Assembly: GCF_001628715.1 (NCBI RefSeq) | Contig: NZ_CP011120.1 | Coordinates: forward strand, 1,364,001 to 1,428,000 | DNA from: Acetobacter oryzifermentans | GTDB lineage: Bacteria; Pseudomonadota; Alphaproteobacteria; Acetobacterales; Acetobacteraceae | Direction: 5' to 3' | Length of the DNA stretch: 64,000 nucleotides | In this document: positions 42,872 to 50,765 of the stretch, in pieces | How the letters are laid out: every line of letters begins with the position of its first letter | Numbering within the stretch: the stretch's first letter is position 1 | The notes under the pieces: generated by a model | What the model saw: the letters and a program-made list of their open reading frames with translations, nothing else | Databases searched by the model: none | What the model was told of the DNA's origin: nothing | Position numbers and translations under genes: made by a program

Positions 42872-44593
42872 TCAGGCTGCTCCCTGTCGGCTGATAACGC
42901 GGCCGCTGGCCAGATCTATGCGGCGGCCTTTGAACATATGCACGGCGGCAGAATGGGTGGCCAAAATAACGGTGCGGCCTACGGCCAAGCGTTGCAGGCT
43001 TTCAAACACGCTTTTTTCTGTTGCTGGGTCCAGATGTGCTGTAGGCTCATCCAACAGCAGCACCGGGGCATTTTTCAGATAAGCGCGCGCAATGGCAATA
43101 CGCTGGGCCTGCCCACCAGAAAGACCAAACCCACCTTCCCCAATCCGGGTTTCAAGCCCTTCGGGCAGGTTGGGCAAGAACTGATCAACAGCAGCAGATT
43201 TTAGCGCAGCCTGAAGTTCGGCATCGCTGGCATCGGGTTTTGCAAACAGAATATTCTCACGCAATGTGCCAGCAAACAGAACAGGCTTTTGCCCAATCCA
43301 TGAGACCATGCGAGCCAGTGCGTCTGGCACAATGCTATCTAGCGGAGCACCGTTGAACAGAACGCGCCCGGTATCGGGCTGAATGAAGCCGAGCAGCAAT
43401 TCCATGATAGTGGATTTGCCAGAGCCAGAAGCCCCAGCCAGAATCAGTGTTTCACCCGCAGGCACAGTAAAGCTGACATGGTCTAGCGCTAAACCGCGCG
43501 CTGTGTCCCATGAAAAACTGACATCATCAAAGGAGACCATCACGCCATTGGCGTTGACGGTGCGGGCGCCCTCCGGCGCAGGGCGTTCTTGAGCTTCAGG
43601 GAGTTCCAGAACAGCTGTAGCAGCCCCTTGGGCATGTGCTCTATCTTGATAAGCAAGGGCCAAGCCACGGAGGGGGGCAAAAAACTCTGGCACAGCTAGC
43701 AAAACAAACAGCCCCGCAGTAACGGCATGCACCAATGCAGGGGCGCTTCCTTCCGCCTGTAGGGCCAAAGCCTGCCGGCCATCCATAATGGCGATGGCAA
43801 TAAGAGCAACAACCATGGCGCAGTCGATAGAGGCGGAAGACAGAAAGGCAACCCGCAGCACCTTCATGGTGCGTTGGCGCAATTCTTCTGCTGCATCGCC
43901 CAGCTTGCGGGTTTCATCTTCCGCACGGCCAGCCAGAACAATAGTGGCAATACCTTTAACGCGATCTAAAAACCGAGCTTGCAGGCGTGTCATGGCCAGA
44001 AATTGATTGCGGGAAGCCACAGCCGCTCCAATGCCAAACAGAGCCTGCCCGAAAGGTACAGCTATGCCGCATAGGCCCAGAACCAGTGCTGCATGTGGCT
44101 GCACAATGGTTATGGGAATGAGAATGGCAACAGGTGCAGCAATCCAAAGAATAGAGGCCGGGATCCAACGGCCAAAAAAGCCATCCAGCGCTTCCACCCT
44201 ATCTACAATGGTGGAAGCCAGCACCCCGCTATGCACGCGGCGCAAAAGTGCAGGCCCACCTGTAAGAACGGAGGCCAGAACCTCACCACGCAACCGGCGG
44301 CGTGCGGCAATGCCTGCACGCGCGGCGCCTGTATCGGCCTGAACCATAACCAAAGCGCGTAGAATGGCCAAAACCGGAAAGGCCAGAAAAGGCCATACAG
44401 GCATAGGGCCTGCGGCATCTGGCATCTTCCAGTTAACCAGGGCATGCCCCAGCACAACGGCCACACACCAGACCTGCCCTATACCGACAAGACTGGAGAG
44501 CAGCCCGGCTCCAACCACTGATCGCGCTGCCTGACGCCCCAGACGCGATTGTGTCCGTGTCCAGTTGCGGATTGCTGCTTTCTCGTTGCTCAT
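42872..44593 (-). CDS. cydD: Thiol reductant ABC exporter subunit CydD
   Basis: A 573-residue half-transporter of the CydDC pair. The membrane domain spans about residues 1-310 and the ATPase has Walker A AGASGSGKSTIMELL, signature GLSGGQAQRIAIARAY and Walker B LLLDEPTAHLD. Gene order cydD-cydC is standard, but cydAB is not adjacent as it often is. CydDC versus other heterodimeric exporters is inferred from order and overall features. Confidence 0.88.
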   Translation of the reverse strand: MSNEKAAIRNWTRTQSRLGRQAARSVVGAGLLSSLVGIGQVWCVAVVLGHALVNWKMPDAAGPMPVWPFLAFPVLAILRALVMVQADTGAARAGIAARRRLRGEVLASVLTGGPALLRRVHSGVLASTIVDRVEALDGFFGRWIPASILWIAAPVAILIPITIVQPHAALVLGLCGIAVPFGQALFGIGAAVASRNQFLAMTRLQARFLDRVKGIATIVLAGRAEDETRKLGDAAEELRQRTMKVLRVAFLSSASIDCAMVVALIAIAIMDGRQALALQAEGSAPALVHAVTAGLFVLLAVPEFFAPLRGLALAYQDRAHAQGAATAVLELPEAQERPAPEGARTVNANGVMVSFDDVSFSWDTARGLALDHVSFTVPAGETLILAGASGSGKSTIMELLLGFIQPDTGRVLFNGAPLDSIVPDALARMVSWIGQKPVLFAGTLRENILFAKPDASDAELQAALKSAAVDQFLPNLPEGLETRIGEGGFGLSGGQAQRIAIARAYLKNAPVLLLDEPTAHLDPATEKSVFESLQRLAVGRTVILATHSAAVHMFKGRRIDLASGRVISRQGAA

Positions 44594-44685
44594 AACACAA
44601 GGCGTTTATACCGACAGACGCAAGACGCAAACAGTTTAGAAAGCCATCCCCCGCTGCAATCTGGGCATAGCGTGCATTTTTTGCC

Positions 44686-46464
44686 TTATTTTCGGGCCTC
44701 TGGCGGGTTTTCTGGCAGGCGCATCACCAACGTATATTGCACGCCGCCTTCCCCTTTATACGTAAGCGTTGCTTTAAGCTGGCGCGCAAATGCGTGAATA
44801 AGTTTTAGGCCAATGCCTTGATGTATTGGCGGTTCTTCCCATGCGCACCCTACCCCGTTATCCCCAACCTGAAGGGTGAGTTGCCCGTGGCTGCGGTGCA
44901 GGCGCACAAAAATGGTGCCTTTCTGGCCATCCGGAAAAGCATATTTAATGGAGTTGGTGATAATTTCTGTAACGATCAGGGCAAGCGGCACAGCTTGATC
45001 CGGGTCCATCCAGAAACTGTCTGAAATCACATCGAGCGTAATGCGCCCGAATTCAGATTCTCCGGCAATGTGAAGTGTCTGCTCACAAAGTTCTTGCAGG
45101 AAGACAGACATGTTCAGGCTGTTCAGAGCATCTTCTGCATAGAGTGTCCGATGCAGTGTTGCTAACGCCCGAATTCTATCTCGCGCCAGGGCAAATTCTG
45201 CCCGCACCTCCGGGTGTTCAATCTGATTGGCCTGAAGGTTGAGCAAGGAAGCCACAATCTGGAGATTGTTCTTAACGCGGTGGTGCACTTCCTTCATCAG
45301 CAGTTGCTGATGCGCCATGGCTTTTTTAAGCCGTGCTTCATGGCGGGAGAGGCGGCGTGTGGCACGGGTAAAAGCCTGCCCAAGGCGTTGAAGCTCAAGC
45401 GGCATGGAGCGGGTGATGCGTGCATCAAAAATCCCTTCCATCTGCCATTTCTGCACGGAGTATGTGAGACGGCGCAAAGGGCCTATCAGCACAATATTGG
45501 CAGCCAACGTAACGGCAACAAGCCCGATAACCAGCAACAGCACCAGCCCTACAATTTGCAGGATCATGGTATGCAGAGCATCAGATTCCATGGATGTGCG
45601 CTGGGTGGAAACCAGAATATCTGCTCCTCCCGCAATAGCGCCCAGAGCATAGCCCCCCAGCCCAGTGGGGAGTGTGATAATGCTGCGCTCGCTGTTTTCC
45701 AGAGCGTTCTTGAGTTCATGCACAATGGAAGGTGGTGGAGATTGCCACCCGCAATCTGAACATACAGGCAACAACTGCCCATTATGCATCAGCAGCCATG
45801 CCTGTATGGGGTTATCGTCTTCTGCAAAAACCTGCCAGCCGGAGGCGCTACCCAGATATGCCCTTTGCCGAGATATCTGGAGAATACCCATCAGATAACC
45901 ATGTGCTTCTGGTAGAGCTAGAAACCCTGCGGGTACGGTAATACGTAAAAAAGCGCCACCTTCACCCGGCCCACCACTGGTCTGCACGGCTTCAAGTAGA
46001 GTGGAATGCACATCGGTTGGGGCAGAAAGCGCCCCTACTTCCGCACATCCCCGCCCTTGGGGGGAAACGGATTGTATGGGCTTTCCTTCATCATCCAGCA
46101 CGGAAAGAAAGCAGTAACGCTGCCCGCTAATGGTTTCCATAAGCCGCAGGGCATGCACGATCTGATCGGGGGTCAGATCCATATGGCCTATGGTTTCAAG
46201 GGCGCTACGTAATCTGTCTGTATCATGGCGGAATTGCAGGTCTAGCCGCATAATGGCGTTGCCAGCACGCTGCGCACTGCCAAGAGTAACTTCGCGGTAA
46301 TTATGCAGGGCCAGTACGGCGCCAATGGCAATAACAGGAACGGCTGAAAGGCAGATCAGCAGCCGCATTCGTGCGCTTGTGGTGCTGAAAATACGCCCCA
46401 GACCAGACAGAAGGGAGGCCGCTACCCGGCTTGCAGGGCCTTCCCCTCGCCCACTGATATGCAA
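44686..46464 (-). CDS. Sensor histidine kinase, HisKA_2 type
   Basis: A 592-residue membrane kinase, probably an input to the general stress response. One helix lies at about residues 34-53, a periplasmic sensor region follows to about 290, then a second helix near ILQIVGLVLLLVIGLVAVTL and a HAMP-like linker. The phosphoacceptor is in EVHHRVKNNLQIVASLLNLQ and the ATPase N-box in VTEIITNSIKYAFPDG. This phosphoacceptor type is typical of PhyR-cognate kinases. It is five bases downstream of nepR, which supports PhyR as its target. The stimulus is unknown. Confidence 0.88.
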   Translation of the reverse strand: MHISGRGEGPASRVAASLLSGLGRIFSTTSARMRLLICLSAVPVIAIGAVLALHNYREVTLGSAQRAGNAIMRLDLQFRHDTDRLRSALETIGHMDLTPDQIVHALRLMETISGQRYCFLSVLDDEGKPIQSVSPQGRGCAEVGALSAPTDVHSTLLEAVQTSGGPGEGGAFLRITVPAGFLALPEAHGYLMGILQISRQRAYLGSASGWQVFAEDDNPIQAWLLMHNGQLLPVCSDCGWQSPPPSIVHELKNALENSERSIITLPTGLGGYALGAIAGGADILVSTQRTSMESDALHTMILQIVGLVLLLVIGLVAVTLAANIVLIGPLRRLTYSVQKWQMEGIFDARITRSMPLELQRLGQAFTRATRRLSRHEARLKKAMAHQQLLMKEVHHRVKNNLQIVASLLNLQANQIEHPEVRAEFALARDRIRALATLHRTLYAEDALNSLNMSVFLQELCEQTLHIAGESEFGRITLDVISDSFWMDPDQAVPLALIVTEIITNSIKYAFPDGQKGTIFVRLHRSHGQLTLQVGDNGVGCAWEEPPIHQGIGLKLIHAFARQLKATLTYKGEGGVQYTLVMRLPENPPEARK

Positions 46465-46469
46465 AATGC

Positions 46470-46751
46470 TTAATCCTGTTTTTCTCGATCTTCCTGAATA
46501 AGCTTAAGCAGCTCTTCAGGCACGGGTTCATTCACAACGTTATCGAACATCTGGTGCAGGCCACGCTTTAGCCATAGGTCAAAAGCTTTATCCCGCTTTT
46601 TTTCCGGCTTTCGGGAGTGGGCGTCGTCTCTCCTTTTTCCCATCCTGAACTCCGGTTTCTGCCATGCCATCCATCCGGGCATGGCCTGTTGGGTGCTGTG
46701 TTTGCACGACTCTGTGGGCTTTGGGTCCCTAACATCAGTATCGTACGCCAT
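46470..46751 (-). CDS. nepR: Anti-sigma factor NepR
   Basis: A 93-residue protein that in the family sequesters EcfG and is itself titrated by phosphorylated PhyR. The conserved core is LKRGLHQMFDNVVNEPVPEE followed by LLKLIQEDREK, in the C-terminal third. The N-terminal half is variable and basic (MGKRRDDAHSRKPEKK). It begins five bases after ecfG and precedes the kinase gene, the canonical locus order. Confidence 0.92.
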   Translation of the reverse strand: MAYDTDVRDPKPTESCKHSTQQAMPGWMAWQKPEFRMGKRRDDAHSRKPEKKRDKAFDLWLKRGLHQMFDNVVNEPVPEELLKLIQEDREKQD

Positions 46752-46756
46752 TGCGC

Positions 46757-47350
46757 TTATGCCGTCTGCTGTGCGTTACGCGTTGTGTTTCGGGCCGTGC
46801 GGGTTTTGCGTCGGGTAGAAGAAGCTCTTGTGGTGGATTCTGCGCTTGTTTTGCCAGAAACACCGTCTTCGTCTTCTCCCATCAGCCAGACTTCTAGCTG
46901 CCGGCGCGCCCGAAAAACCCGGCTTTTTGCTGTACCCACAGCGCATCCGGCAACGTCTGCCAGTTCCTGATAGCTCATCCCCTCCAGAACACCCAAGACC
47001 AAAGCTTCCCGCTGGTCGTCTGGCAGCCGTGCAAGCGCTGCATCCAGTTCCTTCAGGGCCAGCCTGTCTTCATGCCGCCCGCTTACAGACAACAGGGATT
47101 GAGGGGTATCATCAATGTTCCCGACTTCCCGCTTTTTACGCAGGTCGGAGATAAAACGGTTACGCAAGATACGGTGCATCCATGCCGCAAAATTGGTGCC
47201 CATTACAAAACTATCCTGCGCCGCCAAAGCATTGCACACAGTATCCTGCACAAGATCTTCGGCCACAGAACGGTTGCGGGTAAGCGCCAATGCCTGCACG
47301 CGCAGTTTGGGGAGGATAGCGATAACCTGATCATGGAAAGAGGCTGTCAT
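46757..47350 (-). CDS. ecfG: General stress ECF sigma factor EcfG
   Basis: A 197-residue ECF sigma factor. Region 2 includes AEDLVQDTVCNALAA and WMHRILRNRFISDLRK; region 4 includes LPDDQREALVLGVLEGMSYQ and GTAKSRVFRARRQLE. A basic, Thr/Arg-rich tail of about 40 residues follows region 4. NepR follows directly, so this is most likely the sigma factor released by PhyR. Its promoter would lie in the 100 bases upstream, where I see no clear EcfG-type site. Confidence 0.9.
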   Translation of the reverse strand: MTASFHDQVIAILPKLRVQALALTRNRSVAEDLVQDTVCNALAAQDSFVMGTNFAAWMHRILRNRFISDLRKKREVGNIDDTPQSLLSVSGRHEDRLALKELDAALARLPDDQREALVLGVLEGMSYQELADVAGCAVGTAKSRVFRARRQLEVWLMGEDEDGVSGKTSAESTTRASSTRRKTRTARNTTRNAQQTA

Positions 47351-47450
47351 TTTTGTGTTCTCCGCCTTGTGAATCTCTTACCCCTTCAATGTTTGGCGAA
47401 GTGGAAAGGTTACATTCAAAAACAAGTGGGCGTTCACGAAAACGAGAGCC

Positions 47451-48002
47451 TTAGGTTTGTGCGCCCTCTGGTCCATTTTTTCTATCCTGCGTGGCCATAA
47501 CTTTTTTAAGTGCGGCCCGCGCGCGGGAAACGCGGGCCTTCATGGTGCCCACTTCCACCCCACATATGTCTGCGGCTTCTGCGTATGTTAGCTCCTGCGC
47601 ACCAACAAGCACCAAAGCCTCACGCAGGAGCGGAGATATCTGCCACAACAGGCTTTCCAGCTCCTGCATTTCGGTTTGCGCGTGCGGTGACGATTCGGAG
47701 GTTGATGCGGGATGGTGCCCGTAATCTTCCAGCGCAATGCGTTCCCTACAGCCTTGGCGGTGCTGTTCCAAAAACAGATTGCGTAAAATGGCAAAGCACC
47801 ATGCCCGCAGGTTTGTGCCGGGTGTAAAGCTTTCTGCCTTATCCAGAGCACGCACAATTGTATCTTGCACCAGATCATCTGCAATGGCGGAATCACGCGC
47901 CAGAAAGCGTGCAAACCCACGTAATGCAGGGATAATTGCAAGAAGTTCTGTGCGAAACGTGCGCCGCGTGGCAACATGGGTGGAATGTGGAGTGCGAGTC
48001 AG
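47451..48002 (-). CDS. Second ECF sigma factor, EcfG paralogue, non-ATG start
   Basis: A sigma factor of about 183 residues with region 2 (FARFLARDSAIADDLVQDT and LRAWCFAILRNLF) and region 4 (LTYAEAADICGVEVGTMKAR). Reading upstream, the homologous frame continues well past the GTG at 47870 without ATG or TTG; starting at that GTG would remove half of region 2. The best start is a CTG at 48002, with AAAGGGGA six bases upstream. It lies upstream of ecfG and is divergent from phyR. It probably adds a second output to the same NepR-PhyR switch. Confidence 0.75.
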   Translation of the reverse strand: MTRTPHSTHVATRRTFRTELLAIIPALRGFARFLARDSAIADDLVQDTIVRALDKAESFTPGTNLRAWCFAILRNLFLEQHRQGCRERIALEDYGHHPASTSESSPHAQTEMQELESLLWQISPLLREALVLVGAQELTYAEAADICGVEVGTMKARVSRARAALKKVMATQDRKNGPEGAQT

Positions 48003-48090
48003 GATAAATCCCCTTTCCGGAAAGCCGGTGCGCGTGCATCATCGCGTTCTCGCATGTTTTTGTCATGACCCATTATGAAGGAGACTTGCC

Positions 48091-48840
48091 ATGTCAGAGT
48101 CGCTGCGTGACGGCCTGATCCGGGCCCTCCCTTATGGCAGACGTTACGCGCGGGCGCTGACAGGCAGCCAACCAGAAGGTGATCTGCTGGTGGCTGAAAG
48201 CCTGCGCGGCCTTTCTGCGCAACGGCTGAAGGAAGGTTTCACGCCCCTCTATCAGCTCTATGAGGCAATTTCAGGGCTGTTTGCTCGCAAGGGATTTGCT
48301 GCGGAATATGATGTTGCGGGGCTTTCTGTAACACAGCGTCAGCTTTTGCTTTTGATCACGCTGGAAGAAGTGCCGGTTGAAATGGCCGCGCGGATTACAG
48401 GCGTGCCCCCTAAGCAAGCGGAACTGGAACTGGAAGACGCACAGGGTCGCCTGCACAAAAATGTACAGACATCTGTGCTGATTATTGAAGATGAACCCAT
48501 TATTGCCATGGATATCGAACAGCTCGTGCTGCAATGCGGGCATCAGGTGGCAGGCATAGCCCATACACAGGCAGATGCGGTAAAATTGGCTAAAGAAACC
48601 AAGCCGGGGCTTATTCTGGCAGATATCAACCTTGGCCCTGGGGGGGATGGCATACAGGCGGTGGCAGAAATTACCTCATCCTTCAATGTGCCGGTTATTT
48701 ACGTAACAGCGTATCCCGAACGCTTGCTGACTGGGGAAACCATGGAACCCAGCTTTGTTATTACCAAGCCGTTTGACCCCCTCACCCTTGCGGTTGCCAC
48801 GTATCAGGCTGTCAGTAGCGCACGCACACAGGCTGCGTAA
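48091..48840 (+). CDS. phyR: Response regulator PhyR
   Basis: A 249-residue anti-anti-sigma factor. Residues 1-115 mimic an ECF sigma factor (LPYGRRYARALTGSQPEGDL, VTQRQLLLLITLEEVPVEMA) and bind NepR when the C-terminal receiver is phosphorylated. The receiver, from about residue 127, has the acidic pocket IIEDEP, the phosphorylation site Asp178 in LILADINLG and Lys226 in ITKPFDP. Ribosome binding site AAGGAG. It is divergent from the second sigma factor gene. Confidence 0.95.
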   Translation: MSESLRDGLIRALPYGRRYARALTGSQPEGDLLVAESLRGLSAQRLKEGFTPLYQLYEAISGLFARKGFAAEYDVAGLSVTQRQLLLLITLEEVPVEMAARITGVPPKQAELELEDAQGRLHKNVQTSVLIIEDEPIIAMDIEQLVLQCGHQVAGIAHTQADAVKLAKETKPGLILADINLGPGGDGIQAVAEITSSFNVPVIYVTAYPERLLTGETMEPSFVITKPFDPLTLAVATYQAVSSARTQAA

Positions 48841-48891
48841 CCAAATCAGCCTTTATTGTTCTTTCATAAATACGGATTATCTTTTCTAAGC

Positions 48892-50700
48892 ATGGCGCAT
48901 CCTCCTTTACTCCACTTGCAGGACATCACTCTTACACTGGGGGGGAACCCACTTCTGGATGGCGCAGGCTTTGCCGTTGGGCGGGGTGAGCGGCTGTGCC
49001 TTGTGGGCAGAAACGGATCGGGCAAGTCCACTCTTCTCAAAATAGCGGCTGGTGTTATTCAGCCGGATTCAGGCTCTGTTTTTGTGCAGCCCGGCGCTTC
49101 CCTGCGCTATCTGCCGCAGGAGCCGGATTTAACTGCCTATACCACAACAGCAGATTACGTGGTGAACCAGATAGGAGACCCGGATATGGCATGGCGAGCT
49201 GCGCCATTGCTAGATGCGCTGGGCCTGACGGGCAAAGAAAACACGCAAAACCTTTCTGGCGGTGAGGGGCGACGTTGCGCCATTGCCGGGGCGCTGGCTG
49301 CGGCTCCTGATGTGCTGTTGCTGGATGAACCGACCAACCATCTGGACATGCCCACCATTGAATGGCTGGAGCGTGAATTGCTGAGCCTTGGTTGCGCCAT
49401 GGTGATTATCAGCCACGATAGGCGGCTTCTTTCTACGCTGTCACGCTCTGTCGTGTGGCTGGATCGAGGGGTAACCCGCAGGCTTGATGAAGGCTTTGGG
49501 CGGTTTGAAGCTTGGCGTGAAGAGGTTCTGGAACAGGAAGAGCGCGATGCGCACAAATTGGACCGCCAGATTGCGCGAGAAGAAGATTGGATGCGTTATG
49601 GCGTAACCGCACGCCGTAAACGTAACGTGCGCCGCGTGCGAGAGCTGGCAGATTTGCGCACCGCGCGTAAGGAAGCTATTCGCACCCCCGGTACCCTCAC
49701 CCTGAACACACAGGCCGCCGCAACATCCAGCAAGCTGGTGGCCGTAGCGGAAGATATCAGCAAGGCATGGGGTGAAAAACAGGTGGTTCGCCATCTGGAT
49801 CTGCGTGTTCTGCGCGGAGACCGGCTGGGTATTGTCGGGGCCAACGGTGCAGGCAAAACCACATTGTTGCGTATGCTCACAGGGCTGGACCAGCCCGATA
49901 GCGGCATAATCTCGCTTGGCCCATCCCTTAATATGGTTACGCTGGATCAGCAGCGCCGGAGCTTAAACCCAGAACGCACATTGGCCGATACCCTAACCGA
50001 AGGTGGCGGCGATATGGTGTTGGTGGGCACAGAAAAGCGCCACGTTATTGGGTATATGAAAGACTTTTTGTTCCGTCCGGAACAGGCACGCACGCCCGTA
50101 AGTGCTCTATCTGGTGGGGAACGTGGGCGGTTGATGCTGGCCTGCGCCTTGGCCAAGCCCTCCAATCTGCTGGTGCTGGACGAACCGACTAACGATCTGG
50201 ATCTGGAAACGCTCGATATCTTGCAGGATATGCTGGCCAGTTATGAAGGCACAGTCCTGCTTGTAAGCCATGATCGTGATTTTCTGGACCGTGTTGCCAC
50301 ATCTGTTCTGGCAACGGAGGGAGATGGTAGCTGGATAGAATATGCCGGTGGATACAGCGATATGCTGGCTCAACGGCACCAGAAACCACTTACAACCGCT
50401 GCCGTGGTGGAAAATGAACCTGCCAAACCCAAGGATGCGGTCCCAGCACGCGGCCCCGCCAAAAAACTGAGTTATAAGGATCAGTTCGCGCTGGATAATC
50501 TGCCTAAGGAAATGGAAAAGCTGGAAGCACAGGCTGCAACGCTGCGTGAAAAACTGGCTGATCCAGACCTGTATGGCAAAAACCCAGCGCAGTTTGAAAA
50601 AATTTCGGTTGATTTACAAAAGCTGGAAACAAAGCTGGCCGAATCTGAAGAACGCTGGCTGGAACTGGAAATGAAGCGCGAAGCCCTGCAAGTAGATTAA
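48892..50700 (+). CDS. ABC-F family ATPase (Uup/EttA-like)
   Basis: A 602-residue soluble protein with two ATPase domains and no membrane part, of the ribosome-associated ABC-F class. Walker A motifs are GRNGSGKSTLLKI and GANGAGKTTLLRM, signatures LSGGEGRR and LSGGERGR, Walker B VLLLDEPTNHLD and LLVLDEPTNDLD. The C-terminal coiled coil (LPKEMEKLEAQAATLREKL to about 600) is typical of Uup. I chose the ATG at 48892; a start 36 bases upstream is possible and neither has a clear ribosome binding site. It is not in an antibiotic context. Confidence 0.9.
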   Translation: MAHPPLLHLQDITLTLGGNPLLDGAGFAVGRGERLCLVGRNGSGKSTLLKIAAGVIQPDSGSVFVQPGASLRYLPQEPDLTAYTTTADYVVNQIGDPDMAWRAAPLLDALGLTGKENTQNLSGGEGRRCAIAGALAAAPDVLLLDEPTNHLDMPTIEWLERELLSLGCAMVIISHDRRLLSTLSRSVVWLDRGVTRRLDEGFGRFEAWREEVLEQEERDAHKLDRQIAREEDWMRYGVTARRKRNVRRVRELADLRTARKEAIRTPGTLTLNTQAAATSSKLVAVAEDISKAWGEKQVVRHLDLRVLRGDRLGIVGANGAGKTTLLRMLTGLDQPDSGIISLGPSLNMVTLDQQRRSLNPERTLADTLTEGGGDMVLVGTEKRHVIGYMKDFLFRPEQARTPVSALSGGERGRLMLACALAKPSNLLVLDEPTNDLDLETLDILQDMLASYEGTVLLVSHDRDFLDRVATSVLATEGDGSWIEYAGGYSDMLAQRHQKPLTTAAVVENEPAKPKDAVPARGPAKKLSYKDQFALDNLPKEMEKLEAQAATLREKLADPDLYGKNPAQFEKISVDLQKLETKLAESEERWLELEMKREALQVD

Positions 50701-50765
50701 AGTCTGGCGCATTTTTCAATCATCTTCGGCTTGCAGGTAAGCAGTGGCAATGCCTATGTTTTGGT

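Noticed and set aside
48016..48045. GGAAA and CGTT elements between phyR and the second sigma gene, looking like an EcfG promoter
   Set aside because: Spacing between the two elements is about 21 bases, too long for the GGAAC-N16/17-GTT type; I could not support it.
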